Assembly (NCBI GenBank): GCA_022376925.1
Contig: JAIOJX010000025.1
Coordinates: 138,529,301 to 138,593,300 of the forward strand
Reading direction: 5' to 3'
Length of the DNA: 64,000 nt
Origin: Tragulus kanchil
Lineage: Eukaryota; Chordata; Mammalia; Artiodactyla; Tragulidae
Part shown: positions 43,147 to 54,295 of the stretch, piece by piece
Layout: every line of letters begins with the position of its first letter
How positions within the stretch are numbered: position 1 is the stretch's first letter
Translations under genes and position numbers: made by a program
The notes under the pieces: generated by a model
The model's database searches: none
The model's input: the letters and a program-made list of their open reading frames with translations, nothing else
What the model was told of the DNA's origin: nothing

Positions 43147-44909
43147 CTCCTACTTAGAGACAGACAAAGAAGACCTTACTGTTTCTCTACTGATGGGTAT
43201 TTCTGGGTTTTTACTTTTCTTCCTTCCATTGAAACCTGGGACATTGCCTGCAGGAGCCTAAGCAGCCCTGTGGAGATGACAGGCATTTCTTCGACAGAGG
43301 AACGTCCCCTGGTCTTCTGAAGGGGGTGGCTCAGAACAGTTCCACCACCACGATGCAGAAGCCCTGCTTGAATAACTAGCCATGAAACACTGCATGTAAA
43401 TCTCAGCTTCAATGCTTCATCTGGGCCTTCAATCTATCACATTTGGCTCTTAACTCTTTCCACTCATACATTCACTAGGGGATGGAAATCGGTGTTTAAG
43501 CCCTCTCTTCAACAGTAGTTGAGAATTTGACACTTATAAATGAAGATAACCATAAATAAAGTATTAGGAGAAGACCACAGGCTGGAATCATTTTTCCTTA
43601 CTTCCATGCTTCTGGTCATAAATTATTAGTTACTGAGCGTTTATTTTTTTCTTGGAGCTAGCTGGGTCCTTTATCTTTGCACATAGGCATGGAGGGTAAT
43701 TGCAAAAAGCAAAGCCATCCGCTAGACCCCACCGACTCTGCACTTACAGTACAAATACAGTCAAACAGGTGAAACTCGCCCTCGGAGGATGCTGTGAGGA
43801 GAAACATCGGGCCGTGAGCGCCCCCTGCTGCGTGGTGTGGCCAGGAGCTCCTGCTTCCCGGCTTGCCTGTGAATGCTCTGAAGTTACCCGCACGGTTTCC
43901 TATTGTCTGACTCGGCGTGGTCTTTGAGCCTTTGAGTGTCTCTGATCTAAGTCATTGTGGACGACTGGGCCCAGGTTGTGGTTTTTCAGTGATCACACCT
44001 ATATTACAGAGCTGCGAACAGTTGTGCAGTTCATCCTTTGAAGAGCTGCCTTTCCCCTGGGTGGGGGCATATTTCTGCCGTTCACGGTCTCACCCGGAAA
44101 TCTCCTTGTTTTGATTTTTGGTGTGCCATTGCTCTGTGATTTTGGCATGATTGTGCTCCATCATTTTTGCTGATTAGAAATTTTATGCCCTAGGCGGAGA
44201 AGTTATACTTTAATATTCCTTTCGTCTTTTGGTAAATATTGACCACTTTACAATAAATGAGATTGATTACTTGGACATACAGAGGATTGATACAAGGCTG
44301 AAAAAGATACTTTCCCTGTTCTGAAGGGGCTAAAGTAAGAGCTGAGGTATGCGTACACCATGTCTGTGGCCGTGCAAGGTGCTTAGAGTTACAGCGTGCT
44401 TAGCATAGGGATGAGCTACTCCAGGGGTTAGCAAAACTCCAACTTACTCTAGGCCTTGTGGCCATAAGGTTGCAACTACCAGACTCTCCTTTGTTCTGCT
44501 TTTCCTTTGTAGTGCGAAAGCAGCCAAGGGCAATGGGGCTGCTGTGTCCCAGCAGAACTTCACCCAGACAGGCTTTGGGCAAGACTGAACGCCTGACTGC
44601 ATCTTACTGACCCCTGATCTCATCTCACCCCCGTATCATTCAGAGTAGGAAAAGCAGTCCCCGAGAGAGTAAATGACCTTTACTAGTTTATACAGATATT
44701 ACTGACAAAACGAATACTCAAATGTCTTTTGATTCTAAAAGCAGTGCTCACGGTGCCCATAGACCCCCTCCACTGGGCAGCATCACCTGGGCCAGGCTGG
44801 GCCAGGTGCAGGCTTCCCCAAGGGCCACCATTCCGGATTCCCTGTGGGTTACTCCATGCTCCAGACTATTCCCTGATCCATGAGTTCATATTTTCAATCT
44901 CCACTGTAG
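43147..44909. other. CRACD intron, unique sequence with a CTCF-like site
   Basis: About 1.8 kb with no recognised repeat or exon. Contains the strong CTCF-like motif at 43816-43835. The AT-rich segment 44090-44260 has the look of conserved non-coding DNA. Confidence 0.45.
43816..43835 (-). promoter_or_regulatory. CTCF-like binding site
   Basis: On the minus strand the sequence is 'ccacgcagcagggggcgctc', which matches the CTCF core 'cagcagggggcgct' almost completely. The orientation is opposite to CRACD transcription. It lies in the intron upstream of the coding-exon cluster. Confidence 0.55.
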
Positions 44910-45092
44910 GTTGCTCCGGTTAAACCATCCCGGCCAAAGAGACACCTCTCTTCTGCTGGCACCATCGAAAGCGTCAATCTAGATGCCATCCCCCTGGCCA
45001 TCGCTCGCCTGGATAACAGTGCCGCCAAGCACAAACTGTCCGTCAAGCCAAAAAACCAGAGGGTGTCCAGGAAGCACAGGCGGCTGGTTGGG
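44910..45092 (+). CDS. CRACD: CRACD coding exon 4, capping-protein-interaction region
   Basis: Acceptor 'ccactgtag', donor 'gtatgt'; 183 bases, 61 codons, phase 0 to phase 0. It encodes 'VAPVKPSRPKRHLSSAGTIE', then 'DAIPLAIARLDNSAAKHKLS' and the basic 'VKPKNQRVSRKHRRLVG'. The Lys/Arg-rich end resembles the capping-protein-interaction (CPI) motif (L-x-H-x-T-x-x-R-P-K), here with 'HKLSVKPKNQR'. This is the segment I would expect to bind CAPZA/CAPZB; the assignment is an inference from motif likeness and known CRACD function. Confidence 0.93.
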
Positions 45093-45435
45093 GTATGTAT
45101 GGCCTGGCCGACACCCTTGCATGCAGACACACTGATGCCGCCGAGCTGGGTAGTACCGTGAGGGGCCTGTGGGAGGCGCTCCATCTCTCCCTGTTGGGCA
45201 TGAGGCTGTGTTGCCAGCGTGAGGGTGAATGGGCCCACAGTGTTCCCACCACCCTTTCTGACTGGCTGCCCCCTATCAGTGGCTGGTGAACCTCGGAGAG
45301 AGAGGCTGCCTTCCAAGGGGCTCCAGACACTGTTTGCTCTTCAGCAACAGATGGCCCACTTCCTGTGCCTTGGGCTTAGCCACAGGTTCTTGAGTTTGAT
45401 TAGAAGTCTGTGTCATAGGTTTCCCAGGACATTGT
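45093..45435. other. CRACD intron, unique sequence
   Basis: No exon; short ORFs here run over from the preceding exon in other frames. Confidence 0.5.
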
Positions 45436-45656
45436 GTGTGCTATACTGCTTCAATCACATCTGACTCTTTGTGACCCTCATGGACTGTAGCCCGCTAGGC
45501 TCCTCTGTCCATGGAATTTTTTTCCCAGGCAACAATACCGGAGTGGGCTGCAATGCCCTTCTCCAGGGGATCTTCCTGACCCAGGGCTCAAACCCAGGTC
45601 TCTTGTGTCTCCTGCATTGGCAGTTGGGTGGTTTATCATTTGCACCAGCTGGGACG
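45436..45656 (-). repeat. Bov-tA/BovA2-type SINE
   Basis: 'gaccctcatggactgtagcc', 'cttctccaggggatcttcct', and 'ctcctgcattggcagttggg'. Reverse orientation, 270 bases before the large exon. Confidence 0.9.
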
Positions 45657-45928
45657 CAGGGGACATTGATGAAGTACTAATCTCGTTTTTCCTTTTCTAA
45701 TGCTGGACTACTGGTATTCCTAGGGTTACTAATGTGTATTCAGAAAAAGAATTTGAGGATGACATATAGAGAGGAAACCCAAAGCTGAAGCCTGCCTGAG
45801 GTGACCTGTGTCTGTGGGAACGTTGTCCCTCTTTTGGAGATTAGGAGAGCCACCCACATCAGTGAATGGGATTGTCATGGTCACCTGTGCACAAGGAAAG
45901 CTAATTCTGTTTCCCTTGCCCTTCTTAG

Positions 45929-48923
45929 GATCGACAGAACGAGCGCGGTGGCCTCTCGCATCAGCTGTCCCTGGACCAGAACGGACATCCTGGAGAAGAC
46001 AAGCCAGTTTGGCATGAAGAGGAGCCAGAGCCGCTGGACTTGGAGGAAGAGAAGCGACGCCAGGAAGAATACTGGCGAGAACTTGAGGCCAAGTGCAAAC
46101 GGCAGAAGGCCGAAGCGAAGGAGAGGCAACGCCTGGAAGAGCAGAGGCTCCAGGCCTTGGAGCAGAGGCTTTGGGAGGAGAACAGAAGGCAGGAGCTGTT
46201 GGAGGAGGAGGGCGAGGAAGAAGAGGGAGAGGAAAGAGAAGTACAACTAGAGGCCGAAGAGAGGCCACGCAAAGAGGAGATGCAGAGCCTGGAAGGGCAG
46301 GGATCCCAAGGCCCAGAGCAGAGGGAGCCAGAGGGAGGAGGACTCCTGGAGGCGGAGGAGCCAATGCGCTTGGAGGAAGAGGCATGGAGCCGGGACAGAG
46401 GCGTGGTGCAGGAGGGGCTGGAGGTTGGGAGCCGGCAGGAGGCTGAGAAGCTGCTTCTGCAGGAAGAGGAGGAAAGAGAATTGGAGGAACTCCGAAGACT
46501 GGAGGAGTTGGAGGAGCAGAGGCAGCGGGCGGCTGAGAAGCAGCAGCTGGAAGAGGAGAGGCAGCAGGAGGAGCTCCGGCGGCTGGAGGAGGAGACCCGG
46601 AAGCAACGTGAGGAGGAGGAGCGGAGGCGCCAGGAGGAAGAGGAGGAGCAGCGGAGGCGCCTGGAGGAAGAGGAGGAGCGGAGGCGCCAGGAGGAAGAGG
46701 AGGAGCGGAGGCGCGTGGAGGAAGAGCAGGAGCAGCAGAGGTGGCAGGCAGCAGAGAGGGAGCGACAGGAAGAGGAGGAAAAGCGTCTGGAGGAGCTCAA
46801 GCGTCTGGAGGAGCTCCAGCGGCAGGAGGAGCTAAAGGCCCAGAGATGGCGGGAGGAGGAGGCGGCCAAGAGGAGGGAGGAGCTGAAGAAGCGGGAAGAT
46901 GTCGAGACCAAGAGGCTGGAAACAGAAAGGAAACTTAGGGAAGCTTCGAGAGCAGAAGAGGAGAATCCGCCACAGCTGAACCACAAAATCGGCTTGAGGA
47001 GCTCATTTCTGAGCGACTCTGCAGAGAAAGCAGAAGAACAAGAACACCTGCGACTGGAAAAGCCCAGAGTAAATGCCGAGGAACCGAGTGTTTGGGTGAA
47101 GCAGAGCCAGGAGGCCATGGAGACATCAGGAACACACCCCGGAAAGCAAGAGGGTGTCCTCGGGGACCGTGGTTGTGGACGGCAGGAAAAGAGGGAAGAA
47201 ACCAATGCACAGCCTCCCCAGAAGCGAGAGGCCCAGGTGGAAGAGGCGTTGGCTCCGGGAGAGAAGGAAGCTGCAGCTCCAGAAACAGACAGAAAGGTGG
47301 AGGAGCTCAGATGGCAGGAGGTGGATGAGAGGCAGACCATGCCCCGGCCTTACACTTTCCAGGTGTCATCCGGAGGGAAACAAATTCTCTTCCCCAAAGT
47401 CAATCTGAGCCCTGTGAAACCCATGAAAAGTGAGGAGCTCACCTCTGCTCCCCAAGAGCCAAAGGCCCCCAAAGCCGGCTCGGCCTCCCACGCCCTGCCC
47501 TCGACCCTGAGCATTCCCCACACGGCCATCCTGGTGACGGGAGCCCAGCTCTGCGGCCCGGCGGTCAACCTGAGCCAGATCAAGGACACAGCTTGCAAGT
47601 CACTCCTGGGTTTATCAGAAGAAAAGAAGCAAGTGGATATCCCGGCCCTGGAGAACCCTCCCCGAGCCCTGGGTGACCCCCGGGCAGGTGGTACGAAGAC
47701 CAGGCCCCCACCGGAGTCTCCGAGCAGCGTGGCCGCGCTGGCTGAATGGGCCTCCATCCGATCCAGAATCCTAAAGAACGCAGAGAGCGACCAGCGTGGC
47801 GACAGAGACCAGCCTCGCGCTGGGGATGAGCACACACCCAGGGGCCGGTGTGATTCCCGGGGGAACCTGCGGAGGACCCCGCCCGTGAATGTGAAGTTCT
47901 CCATTAAGCCCGCCTGGCAGAAGTTCTCCGATGGGGGCGGGGAGGCCTCCAGACAGCACGCGGAAGGGGAGAGCGTTAGGAAAAGATCTGGCCCGGGACC
48001 CAGCGAAGAGGCTTCGCCCCAGCCCCCTGCTGCTGCTACTAAAGAGCCCCTGAAGGGTACAGAGAAACCCGGGGCACACGAGGAGCCAACAGACACGACA
48101 GAGGGGTGCAAATTTGCCAAAGACCTTCCATCTTTCCTTGTCCCAGGCCTCCCTTACCCTCCACAGAAAGCAGCGGCCCAAGTGGAACCCGTGACCAGTT
48201 CTGACAGCGAGAGCCCGGGCGGAGCAGGAAAGCCCGAGCCCGTGATGCCAGGCGGGGAGGATAAAGCTTCCCCTTTTGGGATAAAATTGAGAAGGACCAA
48301 CTACTCCCTGCGCTTCCACTGTGACCAGCAAGCAGAACAGAAGAAGAAGAAAAGACACAGCAGCACAGGGGACAGTATCGATGGGGCACCTGTGGCCCCG
48401 GGAAGCACACACAGAGAGCGAGAGACGGAGGCAGTGGTCCTCAAGCCTGGCCCATCCCTGCCCCCAGAAAGGAAGGCAGCTCTGGTGCCCTGGAAGGACT
48501 CCTCCGAAAGCCCTCCCAGCCACTCTCCTGCAGCTCAGCCCGGGCCCTCGCCAGCCGGCAGCCAGCCTCTGGCTCCAGAGCAGGACAAGGCACCCAACAG
48601 GATGCCCCTGGCCCAGAAGCCAGCCCTGGCCCCCAAACCCACAGGCCAGACCCCGCCGTCCTCCCCGCTCTCCAAGGTGTGCCGGCCCTACTTGGTGGAG
48701 CTGCTGGCGCGCCGGGCGGGGAAGCCCGAGCCAGAGCCCAGCGATCCGTGCAAGGTGGGCCGGGACAGTGGGGACCTCCGGCTGCCATCGACCCCGCCAC
48801 CCGACGAGAGGAAGGAGCAGAAGCGGGACGAGGAGGAAGAGGTGGGAACCGAGAGGAAACCTGCTTCCCCAGGTCTGTCCGCAGCGCCGAAGCCTTCCCC
48901 AACACCTGAGGCCGGGAGGAAAG
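45929..48923 (+). CDS. CRACD: CRACD large coding exon (Glu/Arg helix and disordered region)
   Basis: Acceptor 'cttcttag', donor 'g|gtgcgt'; 2,995 bases, entering in phase 0 and leaving after the first base of a codon. The frame is open throughout (998 codons). Exon residues about 37-345 are extremely Glu/Arg/Lys/Gln-rich ('RRQEEEEEQRRRLEEEEERR' style), predicting a single alpha-helix or coiled coil; it starts with 'EEYWRELEAKCKRQKAEAKE'. Residues about 345-998 are Pro/Ser-rich and probably disordered, with short conserved islands: 'RPYTFQVSSGGKQILFPKVN' (about 473), 'LAEWASIRSRILKNAE' (about 610), 'PFGIKLRRTNYSLRFH' (about 780) and 'RPYLVELLARRAGKPE' (about 920). Relative to human CRACD (about 1,230 residues, from memory) the whole protein appears roughly 115 residues longer, with the excess probably in the charged helix. 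No frameshift or premature stop was seen. Confidence 0.96.
46622..46738 (+). repeat. Coding minisatellite, 27-30-base unit x 4
   Basis: Four units begin with 'cggaggcgc' at 46622, 46652, 46679 and 46706. Unit lengths are 30, 27, 27 and about 30. Each encodes 'RRR(Q/L/V)EEEEE'. All steps are multiples of three, so copy-number changes keep the frame. Likely polymorphic within the species. Confidence 0.9.
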
Positions 48924-49219
48924 GTGCGTAGGTCGCAAAACTCTGCCTCTGTCCAGCCTGCTGTGTCCCAGTTCAGGACAGAGCAGCCCAGGGCCCGAGG
49001 TAGTCCCCGGAGCTGGTGTTGGAGCACTTCCCTTAATGAGAGCCTGGGGTTCCCTTCCTCAAGGGCGCTCACTCCTGAGTGGGGGTGAGGCTCTGCACTT
49101 GCCTTTCCAGTTTTGGAAATGTGGACTGACCGTTGTGTGTCTACAGCCCCCACCCATTAACGATCCTTACTTAACACAATCATAAGAGGTACAGGCTGGT
49201 ATGCTTTCGGTTGAAAGTG
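48924..49219. other. CRACD intron start
   Basis: Unique sequence; donor 'gtgcgtaggt' at 48924. If not spliced, translation would stop at once (codons GGT GCG TAG). Confidence 0.7.
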
Positions 49220-49412
49220 AAAGTGTTAGTCTCCTAGTCCTGTTTTTTTGCAACCCTAGGGCCTATAGCCCGGTAGGCTCCTCAGTTCATGGAATTCTCC
49301 AGGCAAGAATACTGGAGTGGGTTACCATTTCCTTCTCCAGGGGATCTTCATGACCCAGGGATCAAACCTGGGTCTCTGCATTGCAGGCAGATTTGCTAAT
49401 CTTTACCAGGGG
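49220..49412 (-). repeat. BovA SINE at the edge of duplication 11
   Basis: 'catggaattctccaggcaag', 'ccttctccaggggatcttca', 'tgacccagggatcaaacctg'. The left boundary of the duplicated segment (49380) falls inside its last 30 bases. Confidence 0.9.
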
Positions 49413-51578
49413 CCCGTGCAGTGACGGTGAAGACTGGTTTCCTACCCCGGTGTCTGTGCTCTGTTTCTGGCAGTAGTGGCATGAAGGTGGGTTGCTAGGG
49501 GCTTTTGACTGCCCCCCAAGGAGCCACAGTGTGCATAGTCATCTTGGTTTTATGCATGAGGTCCTGCATATGCATCCCAGCCCCTCCAGCTTGCTACTGT
49601 GAAGCCCTCTGGTAAGGAAATTTAAGGGCATCCTTTTCTCCTGGATGCCACAGCTTGTATTTCTTCACACTGGATGTTTGGAGCAGCGTGGTGATCACTT
49701 GGTTTGGCTTTGGGGCCACCAGAACTTTCACCTGATACTTTTTCTTTTTTGGTTTTGCAGAATAGGTGGCCAGGTATGGGCCATAGCCCCAAATTCACTC
49801 ATCAGGTTTTCTAAGGAAGGCTTAGGTAACTGTCTCAGTTTGGGGTGGACTTTGCAGAGAAAAGAACTGCTTCTCAGGTTCCTTGGCTTATGGAAGACCC
49901 CAGTGTCCTTTCTAACCAAGCTCTCCATGACTCCCTGGACCGCCACGATGATCAGTCTCCCTATTGGTTTGTGTTTGCCATGCCAAAGAGGAGCCCATTT
50001 TCAGGTTTTTGTGGTTGTCTAACCTCTGCACTGGGCTCTGGGGCTTAGCCGGGGCAAGTCCCCACTAGCCTGTTAAAAACTGTGCCTTAGTTTCCCTATG
50101 GTGGTGTGGATCTTGTGGACATAAACCCCACTGGCTTTCAGAGCTAAGTGTTATGGGGGCCTGTCACTGAGGTGGAAGTCTTGAGAGTTGAGGTTCCAGA
50201 GGTAGGGTCCAAATCCTTTGCTCCCCAGAGAGTGGAAGTTCTGCTGAGTTCCCGCCTGGTTGTGGGTCACTGTGCCTAGGGACAGGGTTTGTGGGGAGAT
50301 TGTGTCTCAGCTGCACCTACCCAGATCCATGTGCGCTTTTTGATTCTGTTTCCCTGATGTGTTGGAGTTACTCAGCTATTTCTGGATTTCTTTCAGAAAG
50401 ACTTGTTCTGTATGTGGCTGCAGACTCAGTGTGTCTGAGGGAGGAGGGGCAGGTCACCATCTTGAACCAGAATTGCAGGCAGATTTGCTAATCTTTACCA
50501 GGGGCCCGTGCAGTGACGGTGAAGACTGGTTTCCTACCCGTGTCTGAGCTCTGTTTCTGGCAGTAGTGGCATGAAGGTGGGTTGCTAGGGGCTTTTGACT
50601 GCCCCCCAAGGAGCCACAGTGTGCATAGTCATCTTGGTTTTATGCATGAGGTCCTGCATATGCATCCCAGCCCCTCCAGCTTGCTACTGTGAAGCCCTCT
50701 GGTAAGGAAATTTAAGGGCATCCTTTTCTCCTGGATGCCACAGCTTGTATTTCTTCACACTGGATGTTTGGAGCAGCGTGGTGATCACTTGGTTTGGCTT
50801 TGGGGCCACCAGAACTTTCACCTGATACTTTTTCTTTTTTGGTTTTGCAGAATAGGTGGCCAGGTATGGGCCATAGCCCCAAATTCACTCATCAGGTTTT
50901 CTAAGGAAGGCTTAGGTAACTGTCTCAGTTTGGGGTGGACTTTGCAGAGAAAAGAACTGCTTCTCAGGTTCCTTGGCTTATGGAAGACCCCAGTGTCCTT
51001 TCTAACCAAGCTCTCCATGACTCCCTGGACCGCCACGATGATCAGTCTCCCTATTGGTTTGTGTTTGCCATGCCAAAGAGGAGCCCATTTTCAGGTTTTT
51101 GTGGTTGTCTAACCTCTGCACTGGGCTCTGGGGCTTAGCCGGGGCAAGTCCCCACTAGCCTGTTAAAAACTGTGCCTTAGTTTCCCTATGGTGGTGTGGA
51201 TCTTGTGGACATAAACCCCACTGGCTTTCAGAGCTAAGTGTTATGGGGGCCTGTCACTGAGGTGGAAGTCTTGAGAGTTGAGGTTCCAGAGGTAGGGTCC
51301 AAATCCTTTGCTCCCCAGAGAGTGGAAGTTCTGCTGAGTTCCCGCCTGGTTGTGGGTCACTGTGCCTAGGGACAGGGTTTGTGGGGAGATTGTGTCTCAG
51401 CTGCACCTACCCAGATCCATGTGCGCTTTTTGATTCTGTTTCCCTGATGTGTTGGAGTTACTCAGCTATTTCTGGATTTCTTTCAGAAAGACTTGTTCTG
51501 TATGTGGCTGCAGACTCAGTGTGTCTGAGGGAGGAGGGGCATTCGGGATCCTCCTGTGTCACCATCTTGAACCAGAAT
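49380..51578. repeat. Tandem duplication 11 (about 1.1 kb x 2)
   Basis: Copy A is 49380-50473 and copy B 50472-51578. Copy A's end has lost about 15 bases ('gaggggcaggtcaccat' against 'gaggggcattcgg...tgtcaccat'), and copy B's start has lost CG ('cctacccgtgtctg'). The junction is at 'accagaat|tgcagg'. Confidence 0.93.
49413..51578 (-). repeat. L1 5'-end-like sequence (duplicated)
   Basis: GC-richer than flanking intron. The end 'cagaaagacttgttctgtat' through 'caccatcttgaaccagaatc' resembles antisense L1 5' UTR sequence found at the 5' ends of mammalian L1s. Only about 1.1 kb is real, the rest being duplication 11. A 125-codon ORF occurs in both copies and is probably not coding. Confidence 0.5.
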
Positions 51579-52076
51579 CCCCGTTTTCAGTTTTGACTTT
51601 TAGCTCTTGTGTTGTTAGCTTTTGTGTTGTTTCATCAGCGTTCCTCTCACAGCTGACTCGCTCTAACACTCTTATCTTCTCCCAGAGAAACAACAGTCTT
51701 TTCTGCTTCTTTCTCTTAGATTCTTATAATTTTCTACCAAAACCTGTTGCTACCCCTGTTTTCTTTCTCAGTATTGAGATTTTGGGCTAAGAGTCTCTGC
51801 TGATTAGTGAGAGCAAGGACCATATGCTGGTCTCTAGTTAAGACCACTGGTTTTTACACTCAAGAACTCCAGGTCTGGGCTGACCAGATGGTTTAACTCA
51901 ACACTCTACCAGGATAAAAATGTTATGCCTGGACCTCCAATTTATTTGTTAATTGTATACATATAGTACCATCATTAGCTAAAGCCCATGGAGCATCATA
52001 CACACTTAGGGTGAAGTTCACTGAAACAACGATGTAAATCCACATTGCGAATCATGGTACGACTTTTTGTTTTCTG
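51579..52076. other. CRACD intron, unassigned sequence
   Basis: T-rich, no exon and no repeat I can name. Confidence 0.35.
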
Positions 52077-52437
52077 GTTTTTTTTTTTGTTTGTTTTTTG
52101 ATAGGAAAGAAATGGATTTATTCAGATTCAGAGAAAGCACGCTCCACAGACAGAGTGTGGGCCATGGCAGAGCAAATCCAGTGGCCCCCAAAACATGGCG
52201 TTCTTAGCTTTTATGGGCTGGGTATATGCTAATGAGTAGAAGGATTATTCCAGCTCTTTTAGGGAAAGATTGGAACTGTCATGGCACTTCTGGCTGTGTC
52301 ATTTACCTTGCCGACTGAGGATCAATGTCTGGTCTGCCATCTTGGACCCATTTGATTCTAATGGGTTCATGCTGTGTCCTTGGGCTGTCATTCTTTTCAA
52401 AAATTGTGCCCTGCCCCTTTCCCTCCTAACTGTTACA
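52077..52437 (-). mobile_element. Endogenous retrovirus 3' LTR (U3-R) ending in poly(A)
   Basis: Read on the minus strand: purine tract 'tctcttgaggggggaa', then the LTR start TGTAACAG (boundary at 52437), a TATA-like 'cccataaaagc' (about 52206-52216) and the poly(A) signal AATAAA (about 52115-52120). It then ends about 17 bases later in an A-rich run, seen as T's at 52078-52099. The U5 part is missing, as expected if the copy came from a polyadenylated transcript. The family cannot be named. Confidence 0.65.
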
Positions 52438-53205
52438 TTCCCCCCTCAAGAGATTTTACTCCCATATTCTTACGGGAGGCAGAAGTGCAAAGGTCCGTCT
52501 TCTGTAATTGCTTCAAGGCTGAGCATGGGCATTGACCCTGCCTATCAGGGAGCAAAAATCTCTTTGAGTACCTGTTCTAGGGGCCCCAGGGGCAAGGCAG
52601 CTCCTAGTTTTAGTCCATGTGTCAGAATCTCTACATAGTCATCATCTTGATGTAAAGCGGTAGTAACTGGGTTCTTTAGCTTTCTTATGGATCTTCTTGA
52701 TGATTGGGCATGTTTAGCACCAGCAACAGAGCATAAATATATCTGTAAATGACAAAAGAAATTTTAGATGCTATCCCTTCCAAAGCAGTCTTCCAACCGG
52801 TTGTTAGTGCCCAAAAGTTGTCATAAAGAAACTGCACAGAAGACGTTCCTAGTGGTGTTGACGATGAGCTGGAGCTGGTCTAGTGATCGACTTTTTCCTT
52901 TCTTTGGTCAACTTCTCATCAGACCTGATTTCCTCACAGAGTACAAGGCCAAGAGCATGACAGCCCTGCTGTGTTCTTATGCTTGCATTATTAGTAGTAT
53001 GTTCAGTCTGTAGTTTGTTTCCTGGAATTTCTTTATACCATCTGTCCATTTCATCAGAGGTCTCAAAGAAGATATATCATAAACTCACTGAACTGCAGAA
53101 CCCCACAGTCCAGATGAGCAGAACAAGGGAGCACATGAGCACCAGGCCTCTCCCTGCATCACCTCACAGGGCTTCCAGCTTCCTCAAGTCTGTCTGTATT
53201 TTGCA
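52438..53205 (-). mobile_element. Retroviral internal remnant, copy A
   Basis: Sequence lying 5' of the LTR on the minus strand, beginning with the polypurine tract at 52438-52453. By position it should be the 3' end of env, but every frame is broken by stops and no envelope motif can be confirmed. No functional gene. Repeated at 53526-54290. Confidence 0.45.
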
Positions 53206-53248
53206 TTTAAAAAATTGAAGTGTAGTTGATCACAGTTTTAGGTATTCA

Positions 53249-54290
53249 TGGGCCATGGCAGAGCAAATCCAGTGGCCCCAAAACATGGCGTTCTTAGCTT
53301 TTATGGGCTGGGTATATGCTAATGAGTAGAAGGATTATTCCAGCTCTTTAGGAAAGATTGGAACTGTCATGGCACTTCTGGCTGTGTCATTTACCTTGCC
53401 GACTGAGGATCAATGTCTGGTCTGCCATCTTGGACCCATTTGATTCTAATGGGTTCATGCTGTGTCCTTGGGCTGTCATTCTTTTCAAAAATTGTGCCCT
53501 GCCCCTTTCCCTCCTAACTGTTACATTCCCCCCTCAAGAGATTTTACTCCCATATTCTTACGGGAGGCAGAAGTGCAAAGGTCCGTCTTCTGTAATTGCT
53601 TCAAGGCTGAGCATGGGCATTGACCCTGCCTATCAGGGAGCAAAAATCTCTTTGAGTACCTGTTCTAGGGGCCCCAGGGGCAAGGCAGCTCCTAGTTTTA
53701 GTCCATGTGTCAGAATCTCTACATAGTCATCATCTTGATGTAAAGCGGTAGTAACTGGGTTCTTTAGCTTTCTTATGGATCTTCTTGATGATTGGGCATG
53801 TTTAGCACCAGCAACAGAGCATAAATATATCTGTAAATGACAAAAGAAATTTTAGATGCTATCCCTTCCAAAGCAGTCTTCCAACCGGTTGTTAGTGCCC
53901 AAAAGTTGTCATAAAGAAACTGCACAGAAGACGTTCCTAGTGGTGTTGACGATGAGCTGGAGCTGGTCTAGTGATCGACTTTTTCCTTTCTTTGGTCAAC
54001 TTCTCATCAGACCTGATTTCCTCACAGAGTACAAGGCCAAGAGCATGACAGCCCTGCTGTGTTCTTATGCTTGCATTATTAGTAGTATGTTCAGTCTGTA
54101 GTTTGTTTCCTGGAATTTCTTTATACCATCTGTCCATTTCATCAGAGGTCTCAAAGAAGATATATCATAAACTCACTGAACTGCAGAACCCCACAGTCCA
54201 GATGAGCAGAACAAGGGAGCACATGAGCACCAGGCCTCTCCCTGCATCACCTCACAGGGCTTCCAGCTTCCCTCAAGTCTGTCTGTATTT
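53249..54290 (-). mobile_element. Retroviral LTR part and internal remnant, copy B
   Basis: Second copy through duplication 12; LTR/purine-tract boundary at 53525. It lacks the R end and A-tail because the duplicated segment starts inside the LTR. Broken in all frames. Confidence 0.55.
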
Positions 54291-54295
54291 TGCAT

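Noticed and set aside
45961..47340. 459-codon antisense ORF, Ser/Arg-rich
   Set aside because: It is the shadow of the Glu/Arg-rich CRACD exon: GAG/GAA/AGG codons read backwards give Ser, Leu, Pro and Arg codons and few stops. No independent signal.
47771..49153. 460-codon antisense ORF
   Set aside because: Also a shadow, of GC-rich Pro/Ser coding sequence, running past the exon end; no recognisable domain.
49645..51112. Two identical 125-codon ORFs
   Set aside because: Part of L1 5'-like sequence, doubled by duplication 11.
52438..53205. Possible intact envelope gene in the ERV remnant
   Set aside because: Stops in all frames and no envelope motif can be confirmed; it is only a fossil fragment.
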